A stretch of DNA of 37,108 bases from JBBIQS01 sp037442205 (GTDB taxonomy: Bacteria > Myxococcota > Myxococcia > Myxococcales > UBA5297): contig JBBIQS010000077.1 of NCBI GenBank assembly GCA_037442205.1, forward strand, positions 1-37,108. Reading direction: 5' to 3'. Position numbers and translations under genes: made by a program. Positions 7,267 through 15,447 of this stretch are shown piece by piece; within the stretch, counting starts at the first letter, position 1, and each line of letters starts with the position of its first letter. The notes under the pieces were generated by a model. The model was not told where the DNA came from and did not search any database. It worked only from the letters and a program-made list of their open reading frames with translations.

Positions 7267-8970
7267 ATGGAAGATCGGCTCACCGCGCTGGAGAGCCGCG
7301 TCCAGGAGCTGTCTGCCTCGGAGCGGACGCTGCTGGAGCGCCTCCAGCGGCTGGAAGAGAAGCTGGCGCACATGGAGCGGGCGCTGCCGGCGCCCGCTCC
7401 GGAGATCGAGACCGCGCTCACCGCCCCCGACGCGGCCACGGTGACCGGGGTGGTCAGTTTGCTGGGGCGGGCGCTGGTGGTGCTGGGAGGCGCCTACCTG
7501 CTGCGCGCGCTCACCGAGTCGGGGGCGCTGCCGCGGCAGGCGGGCATGGGCCTGGGCTTGGTGTACGCGCTGAGCGGGCTGTACTTCGCGCACCGGGCGG
7601 CCAAGGGTGGCCAGTCGCAGAGCGCGGTCGGACACGGCCTGACCTCCGCCGCCATCGCCTACCCGCTGCTGTGGGAGGGAGCGCTGCGCACCGCGGCCCT
7701 GGGCGCGATCCCGGCGGCGGTGGGCCTGGGCGGATTCGCCGCCGCCTGCCTGTTCCTCGCCTGGCGCCACCAGCTGTCGTCGCTGGCCTGGGCGGGGATC
7801 CTCCCCGCCGGCGGCAGCGCGCTGCTGCTCATCTTCAAGCTGGAGTCTTTCGAGCCCTTCGCGGTGCTGCTGATGCTGCTGCTGCCGGCGCTGCTGCTCC
7901 TGACCCGCGATCGCTGGACCGGGTTGAAGTGGGCGGGAGCGGCGGGGTTCGACGTCGCCATGGCGGTGCTGGTGATCGTCGCTGCGGGCCCGCGCCGGCC
8001 GCAGTGGTTCAGCGTGACGGCGCTGACCGTGGTGCTCGTCCTCTACGGCGCCATGTATCTGATTTCCTTCGTGTTCCGGGCGGTGTCCACCGGGGCGCCC
8101 GGGGTGTTCGAGGTGGTCCAAGGGGTGGCGGTGCTGGCCGCCGGCCTGGAGGGGGCGCTGCAGGTTTCGCCGGCGCCGGCGCTGATCGGCGCCCTGGCGC
8201 TGGCGACCGCAGCGGCGCTCTACGCGCTGAGCTTCAAGCGCCTCACCGACCCGCCATCGGCGGCGGCCTGGTACCTGACGGCGATGGCAGCCGCGCTGGC
8301 GCTGGAGGGAGTGCGCGCCGCGCTTCCGCTGTCGGCGGCGCTGGCGGCCTGGGCCGTCCTCGGCCTGGGGGCGGCGGCGCTCTCGGCGCGCCCAGGAGGC
8401 GTGCTCTGGTGCTGGCAGGCGGCGCTGTTCGCCACCGTCTGCGCCCTGGCCTCGTCGCTGCCCGGGGCGCTGGTGGACGCTTTTACCGGCGATGCCGGCA
8501 CCGCCTGGCGCAGCGGCAACTGGACGGCCTGGCTGGCGCTGGCGGTGTGCGCCGGGGCCTGTGTCTTGATGCTCCGCCCCTCGGAAGAGCGAAGAACCGC
8601 CTGGTGGCGGATCCCGCCGGTGGTGGCGCTGGCGCTGGCGCTGTTGGGGGCGGGGGCGCTGCTGGTGTCGGCGCTGGCCGGGCCCATCGCCGGGGTGCCC
8701 TCGGGAGACGCCGATCTGGGGCTGCTGGCCTCGGTGCGCACCGGGGTGGTGGCGGCGATGGCGCTGGTGCTGGCGCTGCTCGGGCGGCGCACCTACCGCG
8801 AGCTGGCCTGGCTGGTCTATCCGCTGCTGCTGCTGGGCGGGCTCAAGCTGCTGCTCGAGGACGTGGCCCGGGGGCGGCCGGCGACGATGTTCATCTCGCT
8901 GGTGCTCTTCGGCGGGGCGCTGGTGGGGGCCCCGTGGGTGCTTCGCCGCGAGGTCCGCAAGGCGGCCTAG
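7267..8970 (+). CDS. Polytopic membrane protein with N-terminal coiled coil (DUF2339-like)
   Basis: A 567-residue protein. Residues 1-40 form a heptad-rich coiled coil (ALESRVQELSASERTLLERL and onward), followed by a Pro/Ala linker. The remainder is a long array of more than a dozen hydrophobic helices rich in Ala, Leu and Gly. This layout matches DUF2339 membrane proteins, whose biochemical role is not established. The start is supported by a G6 run just upstream. It lies 46 nt after the NrfD-like gene in the same direction and may be the last gene of the redox operon. Whether it works with the complex is unknown. Confidence 0.75.
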   Translation: MEDRLTALESRVQELSASERTLLERLQRLEEKLAHMERALPAPAPEIETALTAPDAATVTGVVSLLGRALVVLGGAYLLRALTESGALPRQAGMGLGLVYALSGLYFAHRAAKGGQSQSAVGHGLTSAAIAYPLLWEGALRTAALGAIPAAVGLGGFAAACLFLAWRHQLSSLAWAGILPAGGSALLLIFKLESFEPFAVLLMLLLPALLLLTRDRWTGLKWAGAAGFDVAMAVLVIVAAGPRRPQWFSVTALTVVLVLYGAMYLISFVFRAVSTGAPGVFEVVQGVAVLAAGLEGALQVSPAPALIGALALATAAALYALSFKRLTDPPSAAAWYLTAMAAALALEGVRAALPLSAALAAWAVLGLGAAALSARPGGVLWCWQAALFATVCALASSLPGALVDAFTGDAGTAWRSGNWTAWLALAVCAGACVLMLRPSEERRTAWWRIPPVVALALALLGAGALLVSALAGPIAGVPSGDADLGLLASVRTGVVAAMALVLALLGRRTYRELAWLVYPLLLLGGLKLLLEDVARGRPATMFISLVLFGGALVGAPWVLRREVRKAA

Positions 8971-9240
8971 CGTGGTGGTCGAAAAGTTCCTGGCCGACCA
9001 ACTTCTTCGCCCCGAGCGCCGCCTCCCGAGCAACGAGGGCGCAGTCGTGCCGCGAAGCCCTCGACTCCGCTTGCCCTGAGCTCGTCGAAGGGCTCGGGCT
9101 GAGCGGTTGTCCGCTTCGTTGTAGAGCGTCTGCTCGGACACCCTGCCAGCGTCGGCGAGCCGCGGGCTTCGGATTCGCGGCCGTCCTCGGGCTGAACGCC
9201 TGAGCGAGCGCAAGGCCAGCAGCCCGCTCTTCGCGTCCCG
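8971..9240. other. Gene-free stretch between convergent genes
   Basis: I see no credible coding sequence here on either strand. The stretch contains the palindromic repeat described at 9056-9106 and runs into the terminator at 9241-9282. The open minus-strand frame across it gives Arg/Ser-rich nonsense typical of high-GC non-coding DNA. Confidence 0.6.
9056..9106. repeat. Compound palindromic intergenic repeat
   Basis: Two interleaved imperfect inverted repeats are present: agccctcgac (9056-9065) with gtcgaagggct (9084-9094), and ccgcttgccctgag (9067-9080) with ctcgggctgagcgg (9093-9106). The core ccctgagctcgtcgaaggg resembles the short interspersed palindromes found between genes in many high-GC bacteria. 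Pieces of the same sequence (ccctcgactc) recur at 241-252 and 24432-24441, also between genes. Confidence 0.7.
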
Positions 9241-9282
9241 AAAAATGCCGCGCCCCGAAGCCTGAGCGGCCTCGGGGCGCGT
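9241..9282 (-). terminator. Rho-independent terminator for the hexahaem cytochrome gene
   Basis: 9249-9262 pairs with 9268-9281 in 13 of 14 positions around a 5-nt loop. On the minus strand the stem is followed by cattttt (from the aaaaatg at 9241-9247). It starts 29 nt after the cytochrome stop codon and can also stop plus-strand read-through. Confidence 0.85.
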
Positions 9283-9310
9283 GCTCATTCCTGCCTGAAA
9301 GGCAGAACGC

Positions 9311-10750
9311 CTACGGGTGCAGCTGCTTGAGGATCTCCGGCGACTGCTCCTCGCTGGCCAGCACCTGGTGGCAGAGGTTGCACTCCTGGGAGATCTCCTC
9401 GCCCTTGTCGGTCTTGTGATCGCCGTCGTGGCAGCGGAAGCAGCCGGGCGCCGAGTCATGGCCGAGGAAGTTGGGGTAGGTGCCCCACTTGATGTTCATC
9501 TGCGGGAAGACGTTGGTGGTGTAGATCCGCACCAGCTCAGCTCCCGCGGTGTCGATGGCTGCCGCCTTCTGCTGCGCCACCTGGACGAAGTCCTTCGCGT
9601 AGAACGCCTTCAGCCCCTCGGGGATCTTGACCTTGGCCTCGTCGTGGCTGGCGTAGGTCTCCTTGAGCAGCCGCAGGCCCTCGCGGCGGATGAAGGGCAG
9701 GCTGGGATCGATCATTCCCTGCGCCAGCGCGCCGTCGAGCTGGCCGTCGGCAGTGCCGTAGATGTGGGTGGGGCGGTTGTGGCAGTCGATGCAGTCCATC
9801 CGCCGCCACACCTTCTCGCCGCTGGGAGCGGCGGCCGCCGCGCCCTCGCCGGCCACCTTGGGCGCCGGGGCCTTGAAGGTCTTGGTCGAGCCGTCGGGCA
9901 TCTTCAGCTCGACGTCGGCGATGTTCTCCCGCTTCTTGTCGGCCAGGTAGCGGATCTCCACCCCGGGCCCGACGTGCCAGTGGATACCCGAGGCCCCGGC
10001 CTTGGCCTGGGTGCCGCCGACGTTGAGCAGCAGGACGGTCTTGTTCTCCTTGGTCTGCTCGTCATCGGTGAAATGGCTGATCACCTTGAGCCGCTCGCCG
10101 ACGAACTTGGTCGGCCAGTGGCACTGCTCGCAGGTCTCGCGCGCCGGGCGCAGGTTCTCCACTGGAGCGGCGATGGGGCGCGGGTAGAGGTTGAGGGCCA
10201 CCGCCACCATCTGCCACGAGCCGGAGAGCTTGCTCTTGACGAACCAGCTGGCCCCGGGGCCGATGTGGCACTCGACGCACCGCACCCGGGCGTGCGGGGA
10301 GCGCTGGTAGGTGGTGTACTCGGGGCTCATCACCGAGTGGCAGGTGGTGCCGCAGAACTTGGTGGAGTCCATCACCTCCACGCCCTTGTAGGTCCCCACC
10401 GCCAGGATCACCACGTTGACGGTGGTCAGGGCCAGGAACACCACCCCGAACTTGCGGGTGCGGGGGTTGTTGAGGTCGAAGACCGGGAAGGTGGGGATCG
10501 GCTTCCCCTCGGCGATGGCCTTGGCCATCTTGCGCCGCTCGAGGAACACTCCCAGCGGGATCAGCAGCAGGCCGAAGACGAAGATGCTGGGCAGGATGAC
10601 GAAGGCCAGGATGCCCAGGTACGGGCCGCCCTCGAAGCCCGCCAGCTCGATGCCGAACAGGCTGATGATCAGCATCGCGCTGACGGTGGTGATGATCGTG
10701 CCAAGGAGGCTGATGGCGTTGCGGATCAGGGGGAGAAGCACGTCGCGCAT
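9311..10750 (-). CDS. NapC/NirT-type hexahaem membrane cytochrome c with a CX3CH first haem site
   Basis: A 479-residue protein with three hydrophobic helices (about residues 10-33, 44-70 and 101-121) and a long periplasmic domain. Haem sites are CGTTCH (133-138), CVECH (158), CEQCH (207), CIDCH (320), CFRCH (437) and CNLCH (457). The first has three residues between the cysteines rather than two. The region SPHARVRCVECHIGPGASW matches the NapC/NirT quinol-dehydrogenase core, so it probably oxidises menaquinol. The extra C-terminal haems may act as built-in acceptors. The ATG at 10750 has AAGGAA upstream. It is convergent with the redox operon and likely part of the same electron chain. Longer upstream frames run antisense through the ABC gene and are rejected. 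Confidence 0.92.
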   Translation of the reverse strand: MRDVLLPLIRNAISLLGTIITTVSAMLIISLFGIELAGFEGGPYLGILAFVILPSIFVFGLLLIPLGVFLERRKMAKAIAEGKPIPTFPVFDLNNPRTRKFGVVFLALTTVNVVILAVGTYKGVEVMDSTKFCGTTCHSVMSPEYTTYQRSPHARVRCVECHIGPGASWFVKSKLSGSWQMVAVALNLYPRPIAAPVENLRPARETCEQCHWPTKFVGERLKVISHFTDDEQTKENKTVLLLNVGGTQAKAGASGIHWHVGPGVEIRYLADKKRENIADVELKMPDGSTKTFKAPAPKVAGEGAAAAAPSGEKVWRRMDCIDCHNRPTHIYGTADGQLDGALAQGMIDPSLPFIRREGLRLLKETYASHDEAKVKIPEGLKAFYAKDFVQVAQQKAAAIDTAGAELVRIYTTNVFPQMNIKWGTYPNFLGHDSAPGCFRCHDGDHKTDKGEEISQECNLCHQVLASEEQSPEILKQLHP

Positions 10751-10980
10751 CGGATTTCCTTCGGTTTTTGCCGAGTGTTGTCGGTTGGACAGGGCAGCAA
10801 CGGGGCGCACGGTAGTCGGTTCGCGCCCAGGCCGCAAGCAAATGCGAACGATGCTTGTTTCCCCAGCAAATACCGATGGTTGCGGTCCCCCTTGGCGGGG
10901 GATTTCGGCGCGTCTCGCCGCAGCGCGTTGAAGACCGGGCTTCGCGCGGCGCCGGAGATCGTGAAAAAAGGAGCGGCGCC

Positions 10981-12807
10981 TCAGCCGGCGGAGGCGGGGG
11001 CGGGATCGGGCGGGGGCGCGGCCAGCTGCAGCCGGTAGAGGGTTTGATAGAGAGGGCTGCGCGACAGCAGCTGGGCGTGGCTGCCCTGGTCGACGATGCG
11101 GCCGGAGTCGAGGAGCACCACCCGGTCGGCGCGCTCGATGGTGGAGAGGCGGTGGGCGATGGTCAGGCAGGTGCGCCCGCGGGTGAGCCGGGCGATGGCG
11201 TCGAGCACCATCCGTTCCGAGGCCAGGTCGAGGCCGGCGGTGGGCTCGTCGAGGATCAGCAGCGGGGCGTCGCGCAGGAAGGCCCGAGCCAGGGCCAACC
11301 GCTGGCGCTGGCCGCCGGAGAAATTGTCGCCGCGCTCCTCGAGCAGGGTCTGGTAGCCGTCGGGGAGGCGGGCGACGAACTCGTGGGCGTGGGCGGCGCG
11401 GGCGGCGGCCACCACCTGCTCCAGCGCCACCTCGTCCCGGGCGTAGGCGATGTTGTCGCGCACGCTCAGCCGCATCAGCATCGGCTCCTGCAGCACCAGG
11501 GCGATCTGCTCGCGCAGGCTGCGCAGGGTCAGCTCGCGCACGTCGAGCCCGTCGAGCAGCACCCGGCCCCGGTCGGGATCGATGAAGCGCGGCAGCAGCG
11601 AGACCAGGGTCGACTTGCCGGCGCCGGTGGCCCCGACGATCACGCAGTGCTCGCCCGGCTCCAGCCGCAGGCTGACTTCGTGCAGCGCCGGGCGGCCGGG
11701 GGCATAGCCGAAGCTGACCTGTTCCAGCTCGACCAGGCCCTTGAAGCGCGGGGCGGGCCGGGCCTGGGGCTTCTCGCGGACCTGCTCCTCGCTCTCCAGG
11801 ATCTCGACGATCAGCTCGGAGGAGACGGCGGCCGAGGTGAGCTGCCCGGCGCCCTTGGCCAGCTGCTTGATCGGCGAGTACATCGACTTGAGGTAGGTCA
11901 GCAGCACCAGCAGCACGCCGATCGACAGCTCGCCCTGGGCGGCGCGGCGGGCCCCCAGCGCCACCACCAGCGCGGTGCCGCAGGCCAGGATCAGGTCCAC
12001 CGCCGGAGCGAAGCCGGCCTGCAGCACTCCGGCCTCGACCCGGGCGGCCATGGCGTGCTGGCCCTGGGCGGCGAAGCGGCGGTCCTCGTACTCCTCGGCG
12101 GCGAAGGCCTGCACCACCTTGAACGAGACCAGCGTCTCCTGGGCCAGGCTGGCCATCTGCTTCTCGCGGCGCTTGGCCTGGCGGGCGGCGACCTTGACCC
12201 GCGGCTTGAAGCGCAGCAGAAGCCAGCCCAGCGCCGGCACCACCGCCAGCGCCGCCAGGGTGAAGCGGGCGTCGATCATCGCCATCACCGAGAGCATCCC
12301 CAGCAACAGCAGGGCGTTGCTGGCCAGGCTGCGGGCCCCGGAGGTGAACAGGTCCTGCAGCGCGCCGATGTCGCTGGTGACCCGCGAGGTGAGGTCGCCC
12401 ACCTGCTGGCGGCTGTGGAAGGCGAAGCTGAGGCGCTGCAGGTGCCCGTAGGTGCGCCGGCGGATGGCGAAGACCAGCTTCTGCCCCAGGCGCACCAGCC
12501 GGGCCTGGGTCAGGTACTCCAGCCCGGCGCTGACAAGGGCCAGCGCCAGCATCGCGGCGATCATCGCCGCCAGAAGTCGCCCGGAGTCGGTGGCCAGCGG
12601 GCCAAGCAGGGACTGCACCACCGGACCCGGCGGCCGGCGCCGGACGACCTGATCGACGATCACCTTGAGCGGCCAGGGCAGCAGCAGCTGGGCCCCGACC
12701 TCGAGCAGGATCAAGAGGAAGGTGAGGAGGAGCGCCGCGCGCCGTGCCGCGATCTCGCCGCGGAAGAGCACCAGCAGCCGCCACAGCTTGTTGCCTTGGG
12801 CCGACAA
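10981..12807 (-). CDS. ABC exporter (fused membrane and ATPase domains)
   Basis: A half-transporter of about 608 residues: an N-terminal six-helix exporter domain, then an ATPase domain with Walker A GATGAGKST, Q-loop LVLQEP, signature FSGGQRQRLALARAF, Walker B LLILDEPTAGLD and the H-loop in TIAHRLS. It works as a homodimer, exporting lipids, peptides or drugs (MsbA/multidrug type); the cargo cannot be told. There is no ATG near the expected N-terminus. I chose TTG at 12807 (GGAG 8 nt upstream), giving a normal start LWRLLVLFRGE. The frame is open to a TTG at 12942, but that would overlap the divergent ATPase gene. A run of six T residues follows the stop on this strand at 10964-10969. Confidence 0.88.
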   Translation of the reverse strand: MSAQGNKLWRLLVLFRGEIAARRAALLLTFLLILLEVGAQLLLPWPLKVIVDQVVRRRPPGPVVQSLLGPLATDSGRLLAAMIAAMLALALVSAGLEYLTQARLVRLGQKLVFAIRRRTYGHLQRLSFAFHSRQQVGDLTSRVTSDIGALQDLFTSGARSLASNALLLLGMLSVMAMIDARFTLAALAVVPALGWLLLRFKPRVKVAARQAKRREKQMASLAQETLVSFKVVQAFAAEEYEDRRFAAQGQHAMAARVEAGVLQAGFAPAVDLILACGTALVVALGARRAAQGELSIGVLLVLLTYLKSMYSPIKQLAKGAGQLTSAAVSSELIVEILESEEQVREKPQARPAPRFKGLVELEQVSFGYAPGRPALHEVSLRLEPGEHCVIVGATGAGKSTLVSLLPRFIDPDRGRVLLDGLDVRELTLRSLREQIALVLQEPMLMRLSVRDNIAYARDEVALEQVVAAARAAHAHEFVARLPDGYQTLLEERGDNFSGGQRQRLALARAFLRDAPLLILDEPTAGLDLASERMVLDAIARLTRGRTCLTIAHRLSTIERADRVVLLDSGRIVDQGSHAQLLSRSPLYQTLYRLQLAAPPPDPAPASAG

Positions 12808-12941
12808 GTGGGCCGCTCCGCTCCTGCGAGGATGGGACTCAAATGGTGGGCACGGGACGAGCGAGCCAGCAGTCCCCGGCGGGGTCGCGGGCGGCTGCTT
12901 CGCGTTGACACCCGCGAAGTCGAATGTTTCTGTTGGGCGCA

Positions 12942-13853
12942 ATGCGCTCGCTGTTCGACAGGCGGCTACTGGTGGTGATCGGCAAGGGCGGGGTGGGCAA
13001 GAGCACCGTCAGCGCGGCGCTGGCGCTGGCCGCCGCCCGCCGCGGCAAGCGGGTGCTGGTCTGCGAGATCAACACCAAGGAGCGCATCAGCGCCCTGCTC
13101 GGCGCCGGCCCGGTCGGTCACCGCATCGGCAAGCTGGCCGAGAACTTGGAGGCGGTGGTGGTCGAGCCCAAGGAGGCGATGCGCGAGTACGCGCTGATGA
13201 TCCTCAAGTTCCGCTCGATCTACGCGGCGGTGTTCGAGAACCGCTTCGTGCGCTACTTCCTGCGAGCCATCCCCTCGCTCTCCGAGCTGGTGATGCTGGG
13301 CAAGGTCTACTTCCACGTGAAGGAGACGCTGCCCGACGGAAATCCGCGCTACGACCTGGTGATAGTCGATTCCCCGGCCACCGGCCACGGGCTGAGCTTC
13401 CTGCGGCTGCCCCAGGTGCTGCTGGCGATCATCCCCAAGGGGCCGATGGCCGACGAGACCCGCAAGATGCACGAGATGCTGGTCGACGAGCAGACCAGCG
13501 CCGCGGTGCTGGTCACCCTGCCCGAGGCGATGCCGGTGAACGAGACCATCGAGCTCAACCGCGGGCTGCGCGACGTGGTGGGGATGCCGCGGGCGGCGCT
13601 GTTCCTCAACGGCTTCCTCGACCCGCGCCTCAGCCCCGAGGAGCGGGAGAAGCTGGCCCAGCTGCCGCCCGAGCTGGCGCCGGCGGGCGCGGCGCTGCTC
13701 TCGCGCGAGCAGCGGGCCCGCCAGGCCGAGCACTACGCCCAGCGGCTGGCGGTGGACATCGAGCTGCCGCAGCAGCGCCTTCCCTTCATTTTCACTGAGA
13801 ATTTCGGCCGCGAGGCGGTGGAGAAGATCGCCGCGCTGATGGAGGGCGCGTGA
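12942..13853 (+). CDS. Get3/ArsA-type ATPase, first of a tandem pair
   Basis: A 303-residue SIMIBI-class ATPase with the deviant Walker A GKGGVGKST (residues 14-22) and the switch-II-like VDSPATGHGLSFLRLP. The usual DTDPA switch I is replaced by CEINTKERISALLG, the divergent form found in the first member of bacterial paired ArsA-like ATPases. From memory, mycobacterial Rv3679/Rv3680 (BagA/BagB) have the same pairing. No arsenical pump gene is nearby, so arsenic export is unlikely. An ATG at 12924 is an alternative start; neither has a good ribosome binding site. Its GTGA overlap with the next gene implies equal production of two partners. Confidence 0.88.
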   Translation: MRSLFDRRLLVVIGKGGVGKSTVSAALALAAARRGKRVLVCEINTKERISALLGAGPVGHRIGKLAENLEAVVVEPKEAMREYALMILKFRSIYAAVFENRFVRYFLRAIPSLSELVMLGKVYFHVKETLPDGNPRYDLVIVDSPATGHGLSFLRLPQVLLAIIPKGPMADETRKMHEMLVDEQTSAAVLVTLPEAMPVNETIELNRGLRDVVGMPRAALFLNGFLDPRLSPEEREKLAQLPPELAPAGAALLSREQRARQAEHYAQRLAVDIELPQQRLPFIFTENFGREAVEKIAALMEGA

Positions 13854-14980
13854 GCCAGGGCGTCCTCGAACAAGCGCTGACCGGCAAGCGCATCGTGGTC
13901 TGCGTCGGCTCGGGCGGGGTGGGCAAGACCACCTTGTCGGCGGCGATCGCCCTCAAGGCCGCCAGCCAGGGCAAGAAGGTGGTGGTCTGCACCATCGACC
14001 CGGCGCGGCGGCTGGCCAACTCGCTGGGGCTGGTCGAGCTGGGCAACGTCGAGGCCCGGGTGAGCCCGGAGAAGTTCGCCGCCGCCGGCCTGCCGGAAAA
14101 GGGCGAGCTGTGGGCGATGATGCTCGACCTCAAGCGCAGCTGGGACGACCTGATCATCCGCAACGCCCCCGCCGAGCGGCGCGACGCCATCCTCAACAGC
14201 CGCTTCTACCAGCAGCTCTCCTCGGCGCTCGCCGGCAGCCAGGAGTACGTGGCGATGGAGAAGATCGTCGAGCTGCGGCGCAACCGCGACTACGACCTGG
14301 TGGTCCTCGACACCCCGCCCACCGCCCACGCCCTGGACTTCCTCGACGCGCCCAACCGCGTCTTGGACTTCTTCGGCAACGAGAAGGCGCGCTGGCTGCT
14401 GGCCCCGGCGCTCAAGGCAGGCGAGGTGGGGCTGAGGATGTTCAACCTCACCGGCGGCTACTTCGTGAAGACGCTGTCCAAGCTGACCGGGCTGGAGCTC
14501 TTGCAGGAGCTGGCCGAGTTTTTGTCGACGCTGGCGCCGATGTACGAGGTGTTCAAGGAGCGGGCGGCGGCGGTCAAGGCGCTGCTCGCCTCCTCGGAGT
14601 GCGCCTTCGTGCTGGTCAGCTCGGCCAACCCGCTCACCGTCGACGAGGCGGCCTACTTCCACACTCTCTTGATCCAGGACGGGATGCCGGTGGCGGCGGT
14701 GATCGCCAATCGGGTCAACCCGCTGCCGCCGGAGGCCGGGGAGGGGGAGCTGGACCGGCTGGCGTCGGCCATCGCCACCGACCCGCCGTCGGATGCCGCG
14801 CGCGAGCGGATCGCGGCCTCGCTGGAGGAGCTGCGGCTGCTGGCCCAGGTCGACCGGAGGCAGATCGCCCGGCTGGCTGAAACCTGCGCCCCTACGCCCG
14901 TGTTGCAGGTCCCGCGAATGGAGAGCGATGTCTACGATCTGGCCGGACTGTGGGCCCTCGACGGGCACCTCTTCGGCTGA
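13850..14980 (+). CDS. Get3/ArsA-type ATPase, second of a tandem pair
   Basis: A 376-residue ATPase with Walker A GSGGVGKTT, switch I VVCTIDPARRLANSLGL and switch II VLDTPPTAHALDFLDAP. These are the conserved features of the catalytically complete member of the pair. The region between about residues 180 and 230 is helical and hydrophobic, as in Get3-like client-binding domains. The GTG start overlaps the stop of the first ATPase (GTGA), so the two very likely form a heterodimer. Get3 relatives guide tail-anchored or other hydrophobic cargo, or sense redox and metabolite state; which applies here is not known. It may share a divergent promoter with the ABC exporter. Confidence 0.9.
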   Translation: MSQGVLEQALTGKRIVVCVGSGGVGKTTLSAAIALKAASQGKKVVVCTIDPARRLANSLGLVELGNVEARVSPEKFAAAGLPEKGELWAMMLDLKRSWDDLIIRNAPAERRDAILNSRFYQQLSSALAGSQEYVAMEKIVELRRNRDYDLVVLDTPPTAHALDFLDAPNRVLDFFGNEKARWLLAPALKAGEVGLRMFNLTGGYFVKTLSKLTGLELLQELAEFLSTLAPMYEVFKERAAAVKALLASSECAFVLVSSANPLTVDEAAYFHTLLIQDGMPVAAVIANRVNPLPPEAGEGELDRLASAIATDPPSDAARERIAASLEELRLLAQVDRRQIARLAETCAPTPVLQVPRMESDVYDLAGLWALDGHLFG

Positions 14981-14992
14981 GGGGGGAAGCGG

Positions 14993-15391
14993 ATGGCCAC
15001 CAGCAAGACTCTGGAAATCGAGACCTCGCGCCGCTGCGAGATGATCGACGTCACCGACCAGGTGAACGAGCAGGTGCGCCAGAGCGGAGTGCGCCAGGGG
15101 CTGTGCACGGTCTTCTCGCCGCACACCACCGCCGCCGTGACGATCAACGAGAACGCCGATCCCGACGTCCAGCGCGACCTGTTGATGGCGCTGGAGCGTG
15201 CGGTCCCCAACGAGGGCTTCCGCCACTCGGAGGGGAACTCGGACGCCCACACCAAGACCTCGCTGGTGGGGCCGTCGGTGACGGTGATGGTGGAGGGCGG
15301 CGCTCTTAAGCTAGGGACCTGGCAGGCGATTTTCCTCTGCGAGTTCGACGGCCCCCGCCGCCGCAAGGTGTGGGTGCAGGTGATCCCCTGA
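14993..15391 (+). CDS. yjbQ: YjbQ/UPF0047 family protein
   Basis: A 132-residue single-domain protein with all family landmarks: SPHTTAAVTINENADPDV (42-59), NEGFRHSEGNSDAHTKTSL (72-90) and LGTWQAIFLCEFDGPRRRKV. The conserved His residues could bind a metal. The family is often named secondary thiamine-phosphate synthase from a weak activity in E. coli, but its true role is unsettled. A GAGGGGGGAAG ribosome binding site lies before the ATG. It begins 12 nt after the second ATPase gene and is probably in the same operon. Confidence 0.93.
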   Translation: MATSKTLEIETSRRCEMIDVTDQVNEQVRQSGVRQGLCTVFSPHTTAAVTINENADPDVQRDLLMALERAVPNEGFRHSEGNSDAHTKTSLVGPSVTVMVEGGALKLGTWQAIFLCEFDGPRRRKVWVQVIP

Positions 15392-15447
15392 GCTTCAAAG
15401 CGCATGGGGAGTTGAAACTCGGCGCGTCGCGGGTTGTCCTAAGAGCC

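Noticed and set aside
7135..9459. A 774-codon minus-strand frame antisense to the DUF2339-like gene
   Set aside because: It is Gln/Arg/Gly low complexity without domains, antisense to a gene with a coiled coil and regular membrane helices.
9311..12784. A 1,157-codon minus-strand frame covering the cytochrome and the ABC gene
   Set aside because: Only its last 480 codons are the cytochrome gene. The rest is Arg/Pro/Gly-rich out-of-frame reading of the ABC exporter, with no ribosome binding site.
12808..12942. N-terminal extension of the ABC exporter to a TTG at 12942
   Set aside because: It would overlap the start of the divergent ATPase gene and adds Pro/Ser-rich sequence not expected before the first membrane helix.
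12942..14980. Arsenical efflux ATPase function for the two ArsA-like proteins
   Set aside because: No arsB, arsC, arsD or arsR gene is nearby, and the first protein has a diverged switch I.
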